DNA from: Odoribacter laneus YIT 12061
Lineage (GTDB): Bacteria > Bacteroidota > Bacteroidia > Bacteroidales > Marinifilaceae
Direction: 5' to 3'
Assembly (NCBI RefSeq): GCF_000243215.1
Contig: NZ_JH594596.1
Span: 1-64,000 of the forward strand
DNA length: 64,000 nt
The position numbers and the translations under genes are program-made. Of this stretch, positions 25,682 to 33,939 are shown one piece after another. How positions within the stretch are numbered: position 1 is the stretch's first letter; each line of letters opens with the position of its first letter. The notes beneath the pieces were generated by a model. It was not told the origin of the DNA. It saw nothing but the letters and a program-made list of their open reading frames with translations, and ran no database searches.

Positions 25682-27577
25682 ATGAAAAAGAACAAACACT
25701 GTTTACAACGATTAGCCGGAGGAATTCTTTTCTGTACGGCTTTATTTGGCATGACGGGCGCATCTGCCCAAGCGGTCGTGGATACCAACCGGATCTATCG
25801 CCTTGACGAGGTGGTGGTGACGGGCAGTAATCATGCAACCGGGCGGAATTTGCTTCCTTATACCGTTTCCGTTATCGGGAATTCCCAGTTGGAAGCTAGC
25901 GGACAGACCCAGTTGCTTTCCGCTATTTCCGTTCAGGTGCCGAGTTTGTTCATATCCGAACGCAATATTTTCGGATTCGGTGTCAGCAACGGTGGCTCGG
26001 GCGGCATTAAAATCCGCGGTGTAGGCGGTTCACCTACCAATTCCGTTTTGATGATGGTGGACGGACAACCCCAGTTTGCCGGAATTTATTCCCATCCTAT
26101 AGCAGACTTCTACGGGACGGAATACGTGGAGCGGGTGGAAGTGCTTCGCGGGCCCGGTTCCGTGCTCTACGGTTCCAATGCCATGGGCGGTGTCATCAAT
26201 GTCATTACGAAGAATGCTGGTAAGGACGGAGTGCATACCACACTCACTTCACAATACGGTTCTTACAATACATGGCTGTCTTCGCTTACCAACACCACCC
26301 GCTTCGGGAAATTCTCCTCGCTTGTGTCGCTTAGTTACGACCGTACAGACGGACTAAAGGATAATTTCGATTTCAGGCAAGGCAACCTGTATACCAAACT
26401 GGGATATGATTTCAGTGATTCCTGGCAAGCGCGGGCGGATTACTCGCTGATGAATTTCGTCGGCAACGATCCCATCTATCCGACATTGAGCAATCCGGAA
26501 TCTACCGATATTTATCACCAGAACGTCACCCGGGGCGAAGCGTCATTGTCACTGAACAACTATTATGGCAATACCAGCGGTAGTGTACGGGTATATTACA
26601 GCTACGGCAACCATTATATCGATGATCCCCGCCATTTCCATAGCTTGGACGACCGTTTCGGTATCCTCGCTTATCAGAATTTTAATCCCTGGAAAAATGC
26701 AGCCGCTACATTCGGTTTCGACTTTGACACTTACACCGGCAGGATTCCGATGTCTGGTGGACATACACACGGAGACGGCAGTACTGCTGCCCAGATGCAG
26801 ACTATCGGTCGCAAAAGCATTACGGAGTATTCTCCTTACCTCACTTTTTCTCAGAATCTGTTCGGAGGCATGCTGATTCTGAATGCCGGACTTCGCATGG
26901 CGAACAGTGATCGATTTGATACCCAATGGATTCCGCAGGGAGGTTTCGTTGTTCATCCCGCCGAAGGCTGGCTGCTGAAAGGATCTCTCGCAAAAGGCTA
27001 CCGCAATCCGTCTTTCCGCGAGATGTACCTCTACGGCCCCGCTAATCCCGATCTCGACCCGGAAAATATGATGAACTATGAGGTGACGGTGGGTAAAAAC
27101 TTCTCCCCTTATTTCGGTATTGACGTAACCGGTTATTACAGCAAGGGCGACAATCTGATTCAGACGGTGAGCGGAAAGAACGTAAACACAGGTCGTTTCA
27201 TCAACAAAGGGATAGAAGTGACAGCCAACAGTCGGCCCCTCGCTAAGCTGTCGCTGATGGCTACTTACAGTTATCTCCACACTTCAGCGGATCTGGCGGC
27301 AGCACCGAAAAACCAGTATTTCCTGGGGATCGGCTGGCAGGCACTGCCGAAGCTTCGGGTGGATGCTGAATTGAAGGGTGTTGGCGGCCTGTATATTGCC
27401 AGCGGTATGGACAATGAAAACTATACATTGCTTAATATGAAGCTCTCTTACAAAGTAATCCGTGTCCTGGAACTGTTTGCCAGATTGGATAATATCACCA
27501 ATGCCGCCTATACCATCAACCGGGGATATGAAATGCCGGGATTTACAGGGATGGGCGGCTTCAAATTCCATTTTTAA
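25682..27577 (+). CDS. TonB-dependent outer-membrane receptor
   Basis: A 631-residue protein: signal peptide (residues 1-30, ending ASAQA), a TonB-box-like LDEVVVTGSN (about 40-49), a plug domain with IKIRGVGGSPTNSVLMMVDG and VEVLRGPGSVLYGSNAMGGVINVIT, and a 22-strand type barrel ending in a C-terminal Phe (GGFKFHF). There is no SusD gene next to it and the size is that of siderophore/vitamin receptors rather than SusC. It lies between the AKR/Fe-S gene and an ECF S-component gene, suggesting uptake of a small cofactor-like ligand. Confidence 0.9.
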   Translation: MKKNKHCLQRLAGGILFCTALFGMTGASAQAVVDTNRIYRLDEVVVTGSNHATGRNLLPYTVSVIGNSQLEASGQTQLLSAISVQVPSLFISERNIFGFGVSNGGSGGIKIRGVGGSPTNSVLMMVDGQPQFAGIYSHPIADFYGTEYVERVEVLRGPGSVLYGSNAMGGVINVITKNAGKDGVHTTLTSQYGSYNTWLSSLTNTTRFGKFSSLVSLSYDRTDGLKDNFDFRQGNLYTKLGYDFSDSWQARADYSLMNFVGNDPIYPTLSNPESTDIYHQNVTRGEASLSLNNYYGNTSGSVRVYYSYGNHYIDDPRHFHSLDDRFGILAYQNFNPWKNAAATFGFDFDTYTGRIPMSGGHTHGDGSTAAQMQTIGRKSITEYSPYLTFSQNLFGGMLILNAGLRMANSDRFDTQWIPQGGFVVHPAEGWLLKGSLAKGYRNPSFREMYLYGPANPDLDPENMMNYEVTVGKNFSPYFGIDVTGYYSKGDNLIQTVSGKNVNTGRFINKGIEVTANSRPLAKLSLMATYSYLHTSADLAAAPKNQYFLGIGWQALPKLRVDAELKGVGGLYIASGMDNENYTLLNMKLSYKVIRVLELFARLDNITNAAYTINRGYEMPGFTGMGGFKFHF

Positions 27578-27611
27578 AAATCATCCTCTCACCCTTTTAA
27601 AGGAAAAATAA

Positions 27612-28124
27612 ATGGAAACAACAACTGTAAAACTTTATTCGCTGGACTACAGCAATGCAAAAACCTATCTGGCGGCTTCCTTATTCGTTGTAGGCAACGT
27701 CGCCTTGCCACAGGTGTTCCATCTTGTGCCTCAGGGTGGACAGACCTGGCTGCCGATCTATTTCTTTACCTTGATCGGTGCGTACAAATATGGTTGGAAG
27801 GTAGGGCTACTGACAGCCATCGCTTCGCCTCTCGTCAACTCTTGGCTTTTTGGGATGCCGCCGGTTGCTGCTCTGCCTGCTATCCTATTGAAGTCCGTAG
27901 GGCTCGCCCTTGCTGCCGGGTTGGCCGCACGCCGCTTCCAACGCGTTTCACTGCCTGTTTTATTGACTGTCGTCATGGACTATCAAATCGTCGGCACCTT
28001 GGGAGAATGGACTATGAAAGGCAGTTTTTACACTGCCGTGCAGGATTTCCGTATCGGTCTTCCGGGTATGGCTTTGCAAATCGTCGGGGGGTATTTGTTC
28101 ATCAAACATTTAATCTGCAGATAA
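27612..28124 (+). CDS. ECF transporter substrate-binding (S) component
   Basis: A 170-residue membrane protein with about six hydrophobic segments. The phrases LPIYFFTLIGAYKYGWKVGLLTAIASPLVNS (in pieces) and LLKSVGLALAAGLAARRF match small vitamin-type S components of energy-coupling factor importers. No A or T component genes are in the window, so it would rely on a shared module. It follows the TonB receptor by 34 bp and could pass the same ligand across the inner membrane. Ligand unknown. Confidence 0.7.
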   Translation: METTTVKLYSLDYSNAKTYLAASLFVVGNVALPQVFHLVPQGGQTWLPIYFFTLIGAYKYGWKVGLLTAIASPLVNSWLFGMPPVAALPAILLKSVGLALAAGLAARRFQRVSLPVLLTVVMDYQIVGTLGEWTMKGSFYTAVQDFRIGLPGMALQIVGGYLFIKHLICR

Positions 28125-28162
28125 CCGCATTGTGCGGTGAATGCGGAATATTCAGAGGGGAC

Positions 28163-28228
28163 CGGTAAAAATGGTACGTAAATCCGTAATCCGTGTAAGG
28201 AAGCTTTACAGAGAATCCGCTAATTTTG
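28163..28228 (+). promoter_or_regulatory. AraC-type operator-promoter of the aldo/keto reductase gene
   Basis: Half-site 1 is CGGTAAAAATGGTAC (28163-28177, the weakest copy). Half-site 2 is CCGTAATCCGTGTAA (28184-28198), 21 bp on. Exactly 22 bp later comes TAATTTTG (28221-28228), a perfect TAnnTTTG -7 box. The start codon is at 28248. The geometry equals that of the other four promoters in this cluster. Confidence 0.7.
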
Positions 28229-28247
28229 TACCGAACGAAAACATAAA

Positions 28248-29093
28248 ATGATGGATACAGTAAAATTGAATAATGGGGTCGAAATGCCGGTGTTGGGCTA
28301 CGGCGTTTATCAGGTAACACCCGAGGAGTGTGAACGCTGCGTTGCAGATGCTTTGAGTATAGGTTACCGTTCTATCGATACAGCACAGGCTTATGCCAAT
28401 GAAGAAGGTGTAGGCAATGCCGTGAAGAAAAGCGGCATTGCCCGTAAAGAAGTTTTCATTACCACCAAAGTCTGGATTTCCAATGCCGGTTATGAACGGG
28501 CGAAAGCTTCTATCGACGAATCCTTGCGTAAGCTGCAAAGTGACTATGTGGATTTGCTGTTGATTCACCAGCCTTTTAACGACTACTACGGCACTTATCG
28601 GGCTATGGAAGAAGCTTATAAAGCAGGTAAGGCGCGTGCTATCGGCCTGAGTAATTTCTATCCTGACCGTTTTGTAGATTTGGCTGAGTGCTGCGAAATC
28701 AAACCGATGGTAAACCAGGTAGAAACACATGTATTTAACCAACAGACGGAACCACAGAAAATCATGGAGCGTTACGGTACGCGTATCATGTCGTGGGGGC
28801 CGTTTGCCGAAGGACGGAACGACTTCTTTGCCAATGCAACCTTGCAAGCAATCGGCAAAAAATATGGCAAGTCTGTAGCGCAAACAGCTTTGCGCTTCCT
28901 TATTCAACGCGGAGTGATTGTCATTCCGAAATCTACCCGCAAAGAGCGTATGATTGAAAACTTTGAGGTTTTCGATTTTGCCTTGACGGACGAAGATATG
29001 CAGGAAATAACTGGACTCGACCGGAAAAAAAGCCTGTTCTTATCGCATGATGATCCGGAAATAGTAAAGTGGCTGATCGGCTTAGTGAAGTGA
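28248..29093 (+). CDS. Aldo/keto reductase, DkgA-like (2,5-diketogluconate reductase family)
   Basis: A 281-residue AKR barrel with NNGVEMPVLGYGVYQV, the catalytic Asp and Tyr in SIDTAQAYANEEGVG, the Lys in TTKVWIS and the His in LLLIHQP. The C-terminal cofactor segment is VIPKSTRKERMIENFEVF. Two ATGs are adjacent at 28248 and 28251; either may be used. Relatives reduce methylglyoxal, glyoxal and other aldehydes with NADPH. It has its own AraC-type promoter, similar in logic to E. coli YqhC controlling yqhD-dkgA. Confidence 0.9.
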   Translation: MMDTVKLNNGVEMPVLGYGVYQVTPEECERCVADALSIGYRSIDTAQAYANEEGVGNAVKKSGIARKEVFITTKVWISNAGYERAKASIDESLRKLQSDYVDLLLIHQPFNDYYGTYRAMEEAYKAGKARAIGLSNFYPDRFVDLAECCEIKPMVNQVETHVFNQQTEPQKIMERYGTRIMSWGPFAEGRNDFFANATLQAIGKKYGKSVAQTALRFLIQRGVIVIPKSTRKERMIENFEVFDFALTDEDMQEITGLDRKKSLFLSHDDPEIVKWLIGLVK

Positions 29094-29434
29094 AAAATAA
29101 CCGGATAACAAACAGGAATCGGATTGCCCCCTATTTGCCCTATCTAGGGGGAAGTGGGGCGTTTTAATTTTCAGACAAACTATCGTTTGAATCGAAAAAA
29201 CGGGGGATAAGCATCAGTTGTATCTTGATGTCCTATAATAAACTACAAAAAAGGGAACATTTATTTAATAAAGCCGGCATCCAGAGGGCAAGCCTCGGGA
29301 TCGAACAGATTAGGATATTGCTCGGTTATACCTATTTTTAGAAAGGAACCTCCTTTATATCCGGAACATTGGCTTTTATCCCGAACAAAGATTGCGTTTT
29401 TATCTTACTCGGCTTCGGATATGCGTCTGAAAAT
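29094..29434. other. Gene-free spacer before the hydrolase promoter
   Basis: About 340 bp without an open frame of interest. The first 60 bp contain short G/C-rich complementary stretches (around CCCCCTATTTG and CTAGGGGG) that could form a terminator for the reductase gene. The remainder holds nothing I recognise. Confidence 0.45.
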
Positions 29435-29500
29435 CTGTAATTAGGGTTAACCTTTCCTTAATTTGGGTATAAGACGACAGCTACTTATTTCCTATTTTTG
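29435..29500 (+). promoter_or_regulatory. AraC-type operator-promoter of the hydrolase gene
   Basis: Half-site 1 is CTGTAATTAGGGTTA (29435-29449). Half-site 2 is CCTTAATTTGGGTAT (29456-29470), 21 bp on. The -7 box TATTTTTG (29493-29500) follows after exactly 22 bp. The ATG of the hydrolase gene is at 29525. Half-site 1 is the nearest to the consensus CTGTAATTAGGGTTA that I derive from all copies. Confidence 0.8.
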
Positions 29501-29524
29501 TCATATAAATAATAAATCAGTCGT

Positions 29525-30634
29525 ATGAAGAGAAATTTGTTTTTAACTACCTTGATAATTATTGCCTTTTCCATTTCCTGTTATGGGAAAGGCAAACAGC
29601 AGGCTACCGGACCGATACATGCGGCCGGGGCAAACGAGAATCATTTTAAATCCGATATGACCATGAACGAAAATCTGATTTTAACTCAACAGTGGGACAA
29701 AGTATTCCCGCAGAGCGACCAGGTAAATCACAGTAAGGTGACTTTCCGCAACCGCTACGGCATCACTCTTGCAGCCGATTTGTATGTACCGAAAAATGCC
29801 GCCGGCAAGCTGCCTGCTATCGCCGTCTGCGGTCCTTTCGGAGCCGTAAAAGAACAATCATCGGGCTTGTATGCGCAGACAATGGCCGAGCGTGGCTTCC
29901 TGACCCTTGCATTCGACCCTTCCTATACGGGTGAGAGCGGTGGTGAACCCCGTTACGTAGCATCGCCCGACATCAATACCGAAGATTTTTGCGCTGCCGT
30001 CGATTACCTCTCGACACGCGATGATGTGGACGCTGCGCGTATCGGCATCATCGGCATTTGTGGCTGGGGTGGCATGGCTCTCAATGCTGCGGCGATCGAC
30101 ACCCGTATCAAGGCGACGGCCGCTGCAACGATGTACGACATGAGCCGTGTAAATGCCAACGGCTATTTCGACGCGATGGATACCGATGCGCGTTACGAAC
30201 TGCGCAAACAACTCAACGCCCAGCGGACGGAGGATGCGAAGAACGGTACGTATGCGCTCGCAGGCGGTGTTATCGATCCGCTGCCCGACGATGCACCGCA
30301 GTTCTTGAAAGATTATCATGCCTATTACAAGACCACGCGCGGTTACCATCCCCGTTCCCTCAACTCAAACGACGGCTGGAACAAAACTTCCGCTTTGTCG
30401 TTCATCAATATGCCCATCCTTTCTTATAGCGATGAAATCCGCAGTGCCGTGCTCCTGATTCACGGAGAAAAAGCTCACTCCCGCTATTTCAGCGAAGATG
30501 CCTTCAAAAAATTGAAAGGCGATAACAAAGAACTGCTGATTATTCCCGGTGCGAGCCACGTAGATTTATACGACCGTATGAACATCATTCCTTTCGACAA
30601 ATTGGAAACATTTTTCAAGGAGTATCTGAAATGA
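29525..30634 (+). CDS. Exported alpha/beta hydrolase (dienelactone hydrolase-like)
   Basis: A 369-residue protein with a lipoprotein-like signal (FLTTLIIIAFSISC, Cys at residue 19). The alpha/beta-hydrolase core shows the oxyanion region PAIAVCGPFGAVKEQ, the nucleophile elbow IGICGWGGMALNAA with Cys in place of Ser, a late Asp (about residue 300) and the catalytic His in PGASHVDLYD. Cys nucleophiles are usual in the dienelactone-hydrolase-like branch. It is monocistronic under an AraC-type promoter and converges with the first AraC gene. The substrate may be a lactone or ester related to the stress that induces the cluster. Confidence 0.8.
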   Translation: MKRNLFLTTLIIIAFSISCYGKGKQQATGPIHAAGANENHFKSDMTMNENLILTQQWDKVFPQSDQVNHSKVTFRNRYGITLAADLYVPKNAAGKLPAIAVCGPFGAVKEQSSGLYAQTMAERGFLTLAFDPSYTGESGGEPRYVASPDINTEDFCAAVDYLSTRDDVDAARIGIIGICGWGGMALNAAAIDTRIKATAAATMYDMSRVNANGYFDAMDTDARYELRKQLNAQRTEDAKNGTYALAGGVIDPLPDDAPQFLKDYHAYYKTTRGYHPRSLNSNDGWNKTSALSFINMPILSYSDEIRSAVLLIHGEKAHSRYFSEDAFKKLKGDNKELLIIPGASHVDLYDRMNIIPFDKLETFFKEYLK

Positions 30635-30679
30635 AATCAAAAAAGATAGCGAAAATCTGATAAAGAAGAGGAAGTTAAA

Positions 30680-30714
30680 CTCCGGCAATAGCGGCTCGTT
30701 TCCGCTTGCCGGAG
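30680..30714. terminator. Hairpin between convergent hydrolase and AraC genes
   Basis: CTCCGGCA (30680-30687) pairs with TGCCGGAG (30707-30714). Inside, AGCGG (30690-30694) pairs with CCGCT (30702-30706), leaving a 7-nt loop and a 2-nt bulge. The stem is G/C-rich and lies between genes that end toward each other, so a bidirectional terminator is likely even though no long T-run follows. Confidence 0.55.
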
Positions 30715-30853
30715 TACAGAAGGATAAGTTGTCGAGCACCCGGCTTTGACTTTGTGCTGACGAGCCCTGCTCTTAACCCTGTTTCGGAAATTATCCGGCT
30801 GACCAGCAAGAACTGACTGGAAGATAAGAACGGGAGAAGGGTAGGGGTAAATT

Positions 30854-31750
30854 TTAGTTTTGTGCCAACCTATAATCGCTGGGAGCTATCCCTGTGATCT
30901 TTTTAAAAACCCGGCTGAAATATTGCACGCTGGCATAGCCCAGCTTTTCTGCTACCATACCCGCTGTATTACCCGGTTCGAGCAGCATTCGCCTGGAAGC
31001 TTCCAGGCGTTTAAACTGGAAATACTCCTGGATGTTTTGCCCCGTTTCAAAATATAATAAATCACTGAAATAACGAGAGGATAAATGGAGTTTGCCGGCG
31101 CAATATTCAACCGAGGGTAAAACTCCTTTCTTCAACTTCCCGGATTGAATATACTCGTCCAGCAATATATTGGTCTGAAGGATAATAGATTTGTTTGCTT
31201 CGCAACGCGTAATGAATTGGCGCTCGTAAAAGCGGGTGCAATAATCGAGCAAGAGTTCAATATGTCTCGAAATCAATGTTTTGCTATGGCAGTCTATGGA
31301 GTGTTCTAATTCATCTCCGATATTGTGCAGGCAGTCTACGATTTTACTTTTTTCGCGCAAGGACAAGTGGAGGGCTTCATCCGGTTTATAGAAGAAAAAG
31401 GTATAATCCTTTATATGCCCACCCAGCGAAGTACGGCAGAGTAAATCGGGATGAAAGGCCAGCAGCCAACCTTTCCGGCGGAGTAGTTTGTTAGGATCTA
31501 TTTTAATCGATTCGCCCGGAGTAAGAAACAGAAGCGATGCGTTGGAGTAGTCATAATACTTACGTCCGTATAAGAAATCTTCTACTTCCCCTTGTATCAT
31601 GATAATGGTGTAGAAATCAAATTTGATGGTACACTGCTCCAGATTGGCTTGCTCCAGATCAATGACACTGACGAGGGGGTGCAATGTTTTGTATCCCAAA
31701 CAACAGTTGCACTCGTGTATGGTTTCTATATTTAATATGTTCTCTTTCAT
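30854..31750 (-). CDS. AraC-family transcriptional regulator (paralogue 1)
   Basis: A 298-residue AraC protein. Residues 1-180 form the effector/dimer domain, beginning with ETIHECNCCLGYKTLHPLVSVIDLEQA. The C-terminal 100 residues have both HTH motifs (LHLSSRYFSDLLYFETGQNIQEY and LGYASVQYFSRVFKKITGIAPSDY, in parts). It is the most divergent of three tandem paralogues. About 70 bp before its start are two CYGTAAT half-sites in the opposite orientation (31819-31852), which may serve autoregulation. A degenerate minus -7 box TATCTTCC lies at 31778-31771. Confidence 0.9.
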   Translation of the reverse strand: MKENILNIETIHECNCCLGYKTLHPLVSVIDLEQANLEQCTIKFDFYTIIMIQGEVEDFLYGRKYYDYSNASLLFLTPGESIKIDPNKLLRRKGWLLAFHPDLLCRTSLGGHIKDYTFFFYKPDEALHLSLREKSKIVDCLHNIGDELEHSIDCHSKTLISRHIELLLDYCTRFYERQFITRCEANKSIILQTNILLDEYIQSGKLKKGVLPSVEYCAGKLHLSSRYFSDLLYFETGQNIQEYFQFKRLEASRRMLLEPGNTAGMVAEKLGYASVQYFSRVFKKITGIAPSDYRLAQN

Positions 31751-31818
31751 TTATATAACTTATTCCGGGTGGAAGATAGTATGTTTCAACTATACTTATT
31801 TCCCTTTTCCTTGCCTAT

Positions 31819-31852
31819 CCGTAATGGGGGATGATACCTGTAATCTGCCGAC
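31819..31852 (+). promoter_or_regulatory. Reverse-oriented half-sites upstream of AraC paralogue 1
   Basis: CCGTAATGGGGGATG (31819-31833) and CTGTAATCTGCCGAC (31838-31852) carry the CYGTAAT core of the cluster's operators, but 19 bp apart instead of 21. They point away from the regulator gene and no -7 box follows at 22 bp. Their distance from the AraC start codon (69 bp) is almost the same as at AraC paralogue 3, which suggests an autoregulatory site. Confidence 0.5.
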
Positions 31853-31938
31853 CAAGCCGATATGTTGTTTCCATGCAAAGCAACTGCTCCTGTGCCATCT
31901 GGATACAGTTGCTTTTGCTGCGCTCTACGCTGCCGCTG

Positions 31939-32847
31939 TCAAAAGGTTGAACCATTCAGTTTCTTATACTCATTAGGCGAACAACCTACATTTTTCTTGA
32001 ACAGGCGTGAAAAATGCTGTGCATATTGGAATCCTAATCCGTAAGCGATCTCGGATACGGATTGGTTTGTATTTACGATCCGGTCTTTGGCCATGCTTAT
32101 AAGTTTGAATAAGATATGCTGTTGGGCCGTCTGACCGGTTTCCTTTTTGATGAGATCGCCGAAGTAGTTGGGAGAAAGGAATACCTTGTCTGCAAAATAT
32201 TTGACGGTGGGATAACCCTTATTTTCCGCATTCTTTCCCTGAAAGTAATCATCCAACAAATTTTCGAATTGTACTAAAATATCTTTATTCACTTTACTGC
32301 GGGTATGGAATTGCCTTTCGTAAAAACGCATGCAATAATCCAGTAATAACTCAATATTTTTGGCTATCAGTATTTTGCTATGCTTGTCGATGGCATGGCT
32401 CAATTCTATTCGGATTTTATCAAAACAATCCGTGATGATTTGTTTTTCTTCTTCGGATAGGTGGAGTGCCTCGTTCACTTCGTAGGAAAAGAAAGAGTAT
32501 TGCTGGATATTTTCCCCGAGCGATGTTCCTCGTATTAAATCGGGATGGAAAACGATACCGACCGACGAAGGCTTGGCATTTCCCTTCAGTTCGATTCCGA
32601 TTATCTGTCCGGGGGCAAAACTGACAATTGTCCCTTCTTGATAATCGTATAATTTCTTCCCGTATTTTAGGTCACCGCATTTAGTATGCTTCAAAAAAAG
32701 CGAATAGATCCCCATATTCATACGGATGTGGTTGGGGTGGATAGTCGCTTTTGTCAAATCCACAACTCCTACCAGCGGGTGTACGGTTTCCAATCCATAC
32801 AACTTATTGTACTGGTCTATCGTATCAATTTTTATTATTTCATCCAT
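31939..32847 (-). CDS. AraC-family transcriptional regulator (paralogue 2)
   Basis: A 302-residue AraC protein with the same N-terminal pattern as its neighbours (IDQYNKLYGLETVHPLVGVVDL) and C-terminal HTHs (VFLSPNYFGDLIKKETGQ; LGFQYAQHFSRLFKKNVG). It is very close to paralogue 3 in both domains, as expected from tandem duplication. Its start is only 22 bp after the stop of paralogue 3, so the two are probably one transcript. Confidence 0.9.
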   Translation of the reverse strand: MDEIIKIDTIDQYNKLYGLETVHPLVGVVDLTKATIHPNHIRMNMGIYSLFLKHTKCGDLKYGKKLYDYQEGTIVSFAPGQIIGIELKGNAKPSSVGIVFHPDLIRGTSLGENIQQYSFFSYEVNEALHLSEEEKQIITDCFDKIRIELSHAIDKHSKILIAKNIELLLDYCMRFYERQFHTRSKVNKDILVQFENLLDDYFQGKNAENKGYPTVKYFADKVFLSPNYFGDLIKKETGQTAQQHILFKLISMAKDRIVNTNQSVSEIAYGLGFQYAQHFSRLFKKNVGCSPNEYKKLNGSTF

Positions 32848-32869
32848 ATTCCTAATACATTAGTTAAAA

Positions 32870-33784
32870 TTATTGAAAAGCCTGTCCATATTGCAGTCTG
32901 TATTCGTTAGGCGTACAGCCGATACGTTTCTTGAATAAGCGGCAGAAATGTTGCGGATATTGGAATCCCAAGGTATAAGCAATTTCACTTACTGTCTCCT
33001 CTGTGTCTGCAATATGTTCTTTTGCCAGTTCGATCACTTTGTCCTGAATATGTTCTTGTGGCGTTTTTCCGGTTTCTTTTTTGATCATATCTCCGAAATA
33101 ATTGGAAGAAAGGCATATTTTGTCTGCAAAGTATTTAACGGAAGGCAACCCTTCCCGTATCGGCAACTCGCTTTGGAAATAATCGTCCAATAGTTGCTCG
33201 AATTTGGTGAGGGCGTTTTGATTCGCATCACTCCGGCTGATGAACTGGCGTTCATAAAAACGCATACAATAGTTAAGTAACAGTTCAATATTCATGGCGA
33301 TCAGGATCTTACTATGTTTGTCTATGGCATGTTCCAACTCGATATTGATTTTCGCCAGACAATCCATCACAATCCCCCTTTCCTGTTCCGAAAGATGCAG
33401 TGCCTCGTTGACGGCATAGGAGAAGAACGTATAAGTCTTGATACTTTTCCCCAGGGAAGTTCCCCGGATCAGATCGGGGTGGAATAGGATCCCATATACC
33501 TCGGGAGCCACCTCATCCTCTATCAATTCTACAGCAGCTGTCTGTCCCGGAGCAAAACAGACTATTGTTCCTGCTTCATAATCGTATGATGTCCGTCCGT
33601 ATTTGATATTACAACTTTTGGTCTGTTTCAGAAAGAGTGCGTAAAGCCCGTAATTCATCTGGACATGATTAACTGTTTGGGTCGCTTTGGTAAGGTCGAT
33701 GACACTTATCAAAGGATGTCGTGTTTCAAGTCCGTATAGCTTGTTGTACTGGTCTACATTCTCTAATTTTACAAGTTGATTCAT
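32870..33784 (-). CDS. AraC-family transcriptional regulator (paralogue 3)
   Basis: A protein of 304 residues from the ATG at 33784; the in-frame ATG 60 bp earlier is rejected because homologous sequence starts at MNQLVKLENVDQYNKLYG and because a -7 box (TATCTTTG on -, 33815-33808) lies between the two. It has the same effector domain as paralogue 2 (LETRHPLISVIDL) and HTHs ICLSSNYFGDMIKKETGK and LGFQYPQHFCRLFKKRIG. It heads the paralogue 3-2 unit. A reverse-oriented operator pair lies about 71 bp upstream. Confidence 0.9.
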   Translation of the reverse strand: MNQLVKLENVDQYNKLYGLETRHPLISVIDLTKATQTVNHVQMNYGLYALFLKQTKSCNIKYGRTSYDYEAGTIVCFAPGQTAAVELIEDEVAPEVYGILFHPDLIRGTSLGKSIKTYTFFSYAVNEALHLSEQERGIVMDCLAKINIELEHAIDKHSKILIAMNIELLLNYCMRFYERQFISRSDANQNALTKFEQLLDDYFQSELPIREGLPSVKYFADKICLSSNYFGDMIKKETGKTPQEHIQDKVIELAKEHIADTEETVSEIAYTLGFQYPQHFCRLFKKRIGCTPNEYRLQYGQAFQ

Positions 33785-33829
33785 AGACGTAATTGTTTGA
33801 ATTGTAGCAAAGATAACGATAAAAAGCAT

Positions 33830-33890
33830 ACGGATTTCATGCATTCCGTGAAATCCGTAATTGAGGTTATATTATCTGTAATCGGGATAC
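33830..33890 (+). promoter_or_regulatory. Reverse-oriented operator and inverted repeat upstream of AraC paralogue 3
   Basis: Half-sites CCGTAATTGAGGTTA (33855-33869) and CTGTAATCGGGATAC (33876-33890) have the canonical 21-bp spacing but read away from the regulator gene, with no -7 box 22 bp downstream. The left half-site overlaps one arm of a perfect 10-bp inverted repeat, ACGGATTTCA (33830-33839) and TGAAATCCGT (33849-33858). This arrangement between a regulator promoter and the end of the CMD gene would suit negative autoregulation. Confidence 0.6.
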
Positions 33891-33939
33891 AACTTTTTTT
33901 CATTGCCCTTACTTGCTGGTTGCCCCTTTAAAGGACGGA

